From JAWXTS01 sp044433305 (GTDB lineage Bacteria > Bacteroidota > Bacteroidia > Bacteroidales > Rikenellaceae), in contig JAWXTS010000068.1 of NCBI GenBank assembly GCA_044433305.1, positions 1 to 8,526 on the forward strand: DNA of 8,526 bases, given 5' to 3'. Within the stretch, counting starts at the first letter, position 1; each line of letters opens with the position of its first letter. Of this stretch, positions 6,196 through 8,526 are shown piece by piece. The translations under genes were made by a program, and so were the position numbers. The notes under the pieces were generated by a model. That model had not been told where the DNA came from and searched no databases. It saw only the letters and a list, made by a program, of their open reading frames with translations.

Positions 6196-6744
6196 ATGAG
6201 TACTGAGAATGATATTTTAACTGGTTCGTTGGTTCGCTTGCGCGCCCTAGAGCCAGAAGACGTTGATTTATTATATAGATGGGAGAACGATGTTGATGTT
6301 TGGAAAGTGAGTAACACGGTGGTTCCATTTTCTAAATATACCTTGCGTCAGTTTATCGAGAACCAAAGATGTGATATTTATGAAACACGCCAACTGAGAC
6401 TTATAATAGAATTGGTAGAAACGCAGAAACCTGTGGGGGCAATAGATTTGTTTGATGTCGATCCTTATAACTGTCGTGCAGGTGTGGGAGTGTTGATTTA
6501 TGGTGACCAAAATGAGGGGCAGGGATATGCTTCTCAGGCCTTGGGACTACTTATAAAATATAGCTTTATGGTGCTTATGTTGCATCAGTTGTATTGTAGC
6601 ATCGTTGTGCAGAATACACGTAGCTTCAATTTGTTTCGTAGCAAGGGCTTTACGGTTATCGGTGTTAAGAAGGAGTGGACACGCACTACCTCGAACTGGC
6701 AGGATGAGTATATGTTGCAGCTGTTAAACCCTAAAGAAATTTAG
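6196..6744 (+). CDS. GNAT family N-acetyltransferase (RimJ/RimL/SpeG-like)
   Basis: The 182-residue product is a single GNAT domain that would transfer acetyl from acetyl-CoA to an amine. It opens with the typical LVRLRALEPEDVDLLYRWEND. It carries the acetyl-CoA pyrophosphate-binding motif Q-x-x-G-x-G-x-A at Gln105-Ala112 (QNEGQGYA), then an NTRSFNLFRSKGF block (about 140-152) found in ribosomal-protein and polyamine acetyltransferases. The overall pattern resembles the Acetyltransf_3 group, including SpeG. The substrate (spermidine, a protein N-terminus, an antibiotic or other) cannot be told from sequence. The start at 6196 lies 5 A residues after the ROK stop codon, so the two genes are almost certainly co-transcribed and probably translationally coupled. 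The last 21 bp overlap the 3' end of the opposite-strand nuclease-like gene, and no terminator separates them. Confidence 0.9.
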   Translation: MSTENDILTGSLVRLRALEPEDVDLLYRWENDVDVWKVSNTVVPFSKYTLRQFIENQRCDIYETRQLRLIIELVETQKPVGAIDLFDVDPYNCRAGVGVLIYGDQNEGQGYASQALGLLIKYSFMVLMLHQLYCSIVVQNTRSFNLFRSKGFTVIGVKKEWTRTTSNWQDEYMLQLLNPKEI

Positions 6745-7185
6745 CATATCGGGAATCTCGACCATGGCACTATAACGTCCAGAGTCGGGGTCTATCTCAC
6801 AGCATAGGTGACGTAGTCCGTTTGTGACCACCACCATTGGGGCCTTGATAACGCTGTTGTATCTTACCGCCTGAGCAAATACTTTTTGTGTTATCTCGAC
6901 CTCTGTGCTCTTGCACTCGATGAGCATAAGTGGTTTTAGCGCAGTGTCAAAGACTACTATGTCGGCCCTCTGAGATAACCTTCCTAGCATTACGGGATGT
7001 TCTTGAGATATGTGAGATGCGCTTACGCTACGGTGTTCTATAATATAATGTATGAAGTTCTGGCGCACCCATTCCTCGGGGGTGAGCAGTAGCCATTTAT
7101 GTCGTATGTTGTCCCAGATGAACTCTGCCCCGTCGACCTTCTTGATGCGGAAGTTGCTTAAGGGGAAATTTAATTTTTGAGGCAT
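6724..7185 (-). CDS. Small PD-(D/E)XK protein resembling HsdR N-terminal domain
   Basis: The 153-residue product matches the stand-alone type I restriction enzyme R-subunit N-terminal family (HSDR_N_2 type). A PD-(D/E)XK-like core is visible: Glu38 in EEWVRQNF, Asp75 in QRADIVVFD, then Glu90 and Lys92 in LIECKS, and Gln105 in the QAVRYN block (105-110) typical of this superfamily. The nuclease triad therefore looks intact. No helicase motor, HsdM or HsdS gene lies nearby, so it is not part of a visible restriction system. Such short proteins are common single genes in Bacteroidota, and their role is not established. The gene converges on the acetyltransferase with a 21-bp tail overlap and diverges from the malic enzyme gene. 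The ATG at 7185 follows A/T-rich sequence. It could also be a housekeeping DNA-repair factor. Confidence 0.86.
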   Translation of the reverse strand: MPQKLNFPLSNFRIKKVDGAEFIWDNIRHKWLLLTPEEWVRQNFIHYIIEHRSVSASHISQEHPVMLGRLSQRADIVVFDTALKPLMLIECKSTEVEITQKVFAQAVRYNSVIKAPMVVVTNGLRHLCCEIDPDSGRYSAMVEIPDMLNFFRV

Positions 7186-7231
7186 TGTTTGAAAATAAAT
7201 AAATTTTTTATATCTTTACAAAAAGTAGAAT

Positions 7232-7261
7232 TTTGGTATCTAAAGTTCTATTTTATATTTT
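7232..7261 (+). promoter_or_regulatory. Candidate promoter of the malic enzyme gene
   Basis: TTTG at 7232-7235 and TATATTTT at 7254-7261 are separated by 18 bp. The -7 element misses only the final G of TAnnTTTG. The predicted start near 7268 gives a leader of about 50 nt. The surrounding intergenic stretch (7186-7319) is extremely A/T-rich and holds the low-complexity string AATAAATAAATTT twice (7194-7206 and 7266-7278). No promoter for the divergent minus-strand gene could be placed confidently. Confidence 0.48.
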
Positions 7262-7319
7262 AAAGAATAAATAAATTTAATAGCTATAAAACTAAAACAA
7301 ACTACAATAATACTAAAAA

Positions 7320-8526
7320 ATGGTCATGGAAACAAACGAAAAAGCAAAAAAAGAAGAGGCGTTGTTGTATCACTCGCAAGGCCGCCCAGGTAAAATTGAA
7401 GTAGTACCATCAAAACCTTATGCTACGCAGAAGGATTTGTCGCTAGCATATTCTCCTGGAGTTGCACAGCCTTGTCTTGAAATTGAGAAAAATCCAGCAG
7501 ACGCTTATAAATATACAGCCAAAGGAAATCTAGTTGCTGTAATATCTAATGGTACAGCCGTTCTAGGTCTAGGAAATATCGGCCCACTAGCAGGCAAACC
7601 AGTAATGGAGGGTAAAGGTCTATTATTCAAAACTTTCGCTGATGTTGATGTATTTGATATTGAGGTGGATACAGAGAACATAGACGAGTTTATCCAAACA
7701 GTAAAAAATATAGCTCCAACATTCGGAGGTATCAATCTTGAGGATATTAAAGCCCCAGAGTGCTTTGAAATCGAAACTCGATTGAAAGAAGAACTTAACA
7801 TCCCTCTTATGCACGACGATCAGCATGGTACAGCCATCATCTCGTCAGCAGCCCTTTTGAATGCTCTAGAGCTTTCGGGTAAAAAAATCGAGGACATTAA
7901 AATCGTAGTTAACGGTGCTGGTGCAGCTTCTATATCATGCTCAAAACTTTACTTGTCTCTAGGTGCTAAGCTAGAGAATTTTGTTTTGTGTGATAGTAAG
8001 GGTGTTGTTTCTCAGGCTCGTACAGACCTAAACCCTATGAAGAGCCAGTTTGCTACTGCACGCGAGATAACAACTCTTGAAGAGGCTATCAAGGATGCTG
8101 ACGTATTCTTGGGTGTTTCTGTTGCCGATGTTCTTACTAAAGAGATGGTTCAAAGCATGGCTCCAAACCCTGTTGTGTTTGCGCTTGCTAACCCAAATCC
8201 AGAGATTAGCTATCAGGCTGCTATGGAGTCTAGAGAGGATATCTTGTTTGCCACAGGTCGTTCAGACTATCCTAACCAGGTTAACAACGTATTGGGCTTC
8301 CCTTATATCTTCCGTGGTGCACTAGACGTTTATGCTACGGCCATCAACGAGGAGATGAAGATTGCTGCCGTTCACGCGTTGGCAAAACTAGCTCACGAGC
8401 CAGTTCCAGCAGAGGTTCTTACAGCCTATGGTGTTGAGAGCATGGAGTTTGGTCCTAAGTATCTTATTCCAACGCCTGTTGACTCACGACTTATCGTTGA
8501 GATTTCTTCAGCGGTTGCCAAAGCAG
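7320..8526 (+). CDS. maeB: NADP-dependent malic enzyme, MaeB type (3' end outside window)
   Basis: This enzyme oxidatively decarboxylates malate to pyruvate and carbon dioxide, making NADPH. The 402 visible residues are uninterrupted to the right edge and follow the E. coli MaeB malic domain throughout: GRPGKIEVVPSKPYATQKDL (21-40), the malic signature NGTAVLGLGNIG (77-88), GKPVMEGKG with Lys93 and Lys99, metal ligands Glu141, Asp142 and Asp166 (NLEDIKAPECF, HDDQHGTA), the dinucleotide-binding GAGAAS (199-204), and GRSDYPNQVNNVLGFP (313-328). E. coli MaeB is about 759 residues with a C-terminal phosphotransacetylase-like domain. The window stops where that linker begins, so the hybrid form is expected but not shown. 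A second in-frame ATG at 7326 is an equally good start. ATG 7320 was chosen because of the A-run directly upstream. Confidence 0.95.
   Translation, partial: MVMETNEKAKKEEALLYHSQGRPGKIEVVPSKPYATQKDLSLAYSPGVAQPCLEIEKNPADAYKYTAKGNLVAVISNGTAVLGLGNIGPLAGKPVMEGKGLLFKTFADVDVFDIEVDTENIDEFIQTVKNIAPTFGGINLEDIKAPECFEIETRLKEELNIPLMHDDQHGTAIISSAALLNALELSGKKIEDIKIVVNGAGAASISCSKLYLSLGAKLENFVLCDSKGVVSQARTDLNPMKSQFATAREITTLEEAIKDADVFLGVSVADVLTKEMVQSMAPNPVVFALANPNPEISYQAAMESREDILFATGRSDYPNQVNNVLGFPYIFRGALDVYATAINEEMKIAAVHALAKLAHEPVPAEVLTAYGVESMEFGPKYLIPTPVDSRLIVEISSAVAKA

Noticed and set aside
6724..7185. Restriction-modification or other defence island around the HsdR-N-like gene
   Set aside because: No methyltransferase, specificity subunit, helicase, integrase or repeat boundary is present; neighbours are housekeeping genes.
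7194..7278. AATAAATAAATTT occurring twice upstream of the malic enzyme gene
   Set aside because: Low-complexity A/T sequence in an A/T-rich spacer; no symmetry or spacing that suggests a binding site.
8077..8325. Open frame of 82 codons on the plus strand near the right edge
   Set aside because: It lies wholly inside the malic enzyme gene in another frame; the malic enzyme frame aligns without a break to MaeB, so this is a shadow.

Overview
The window looks like ordinary chromosome from a member of the Bacteroidota, most likely the order Bacteroidales. Four things point there: promoter-like TAnnTTTG boxes with upstream TTTG or ATTG boxes, A-rich translation starts without a Shine-Dalgarno sequence, a CotH-kinase protein of the type common in that phylum, and the gene families present. 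Composition is moderately AT-rich in the genes and strongly AT-rich between them. Genus and family cannot be fixed from this sequence. No transposase, integrase, tRNA, rRNA, CRISPR array or phage gene was seen.

Layout, left to right. (1) Positions 1-1133 hold the 3' part of a CotH-kinase-family gene, cut by the left edge and closed by a strong intrinsic terminator. (2) Positions 1227-3503 hold the peroxide-defence operon ahpC-ahpF, with a promoter overlapped by a 19-bp perfect palindrome of the PerR/Zur/Fur operator class. (3) An imperfect hairpin at 3525-3582 can serve as a two-way terminator between ahpF and the convergent alkaline phosphatase lipoprotein gene (3597-4688, minus strand). (4) An AT-rich divergent control region (4689-4963) leads into a ROK-family regulator (4964-6190), followed after 5 nt by a GNAT acetyltransferase (6196-6744). 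(5) A small PD-(D/E)XK protein related to the HsdR N-terminus lies on the minus strand (6724-7185), and its 3' end overlaps the acetyltransferase by 21 bp. (6) From 7320 a MaeB-type malic enzyme runs off the right edge.

How the genes fit together. AhpC and AhpF form one complete NADH-driven peroxidase system, with every redox cysteine and both nucleotide-binding motifs visible. The phosphatase is a periplasmic scavenger of phosphate. The ROK protein has kept its zinc site and an Asp at the usual catalytic position but lost the first ATP-binding motif, so it is more likely a sugar-responsive regulator than a kinase. Its own promoter carries a candidate operator. The malic enzyme feeds pyruvate and NADPH production. 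These are separate housekeeping modules, and no multi-gene undescribed system is evident. The most rewarding details are regulatory: the operator on ahpC, and the 17-bp direct repeat bracketing the ROK start codon with a shared 11-mer nearby.
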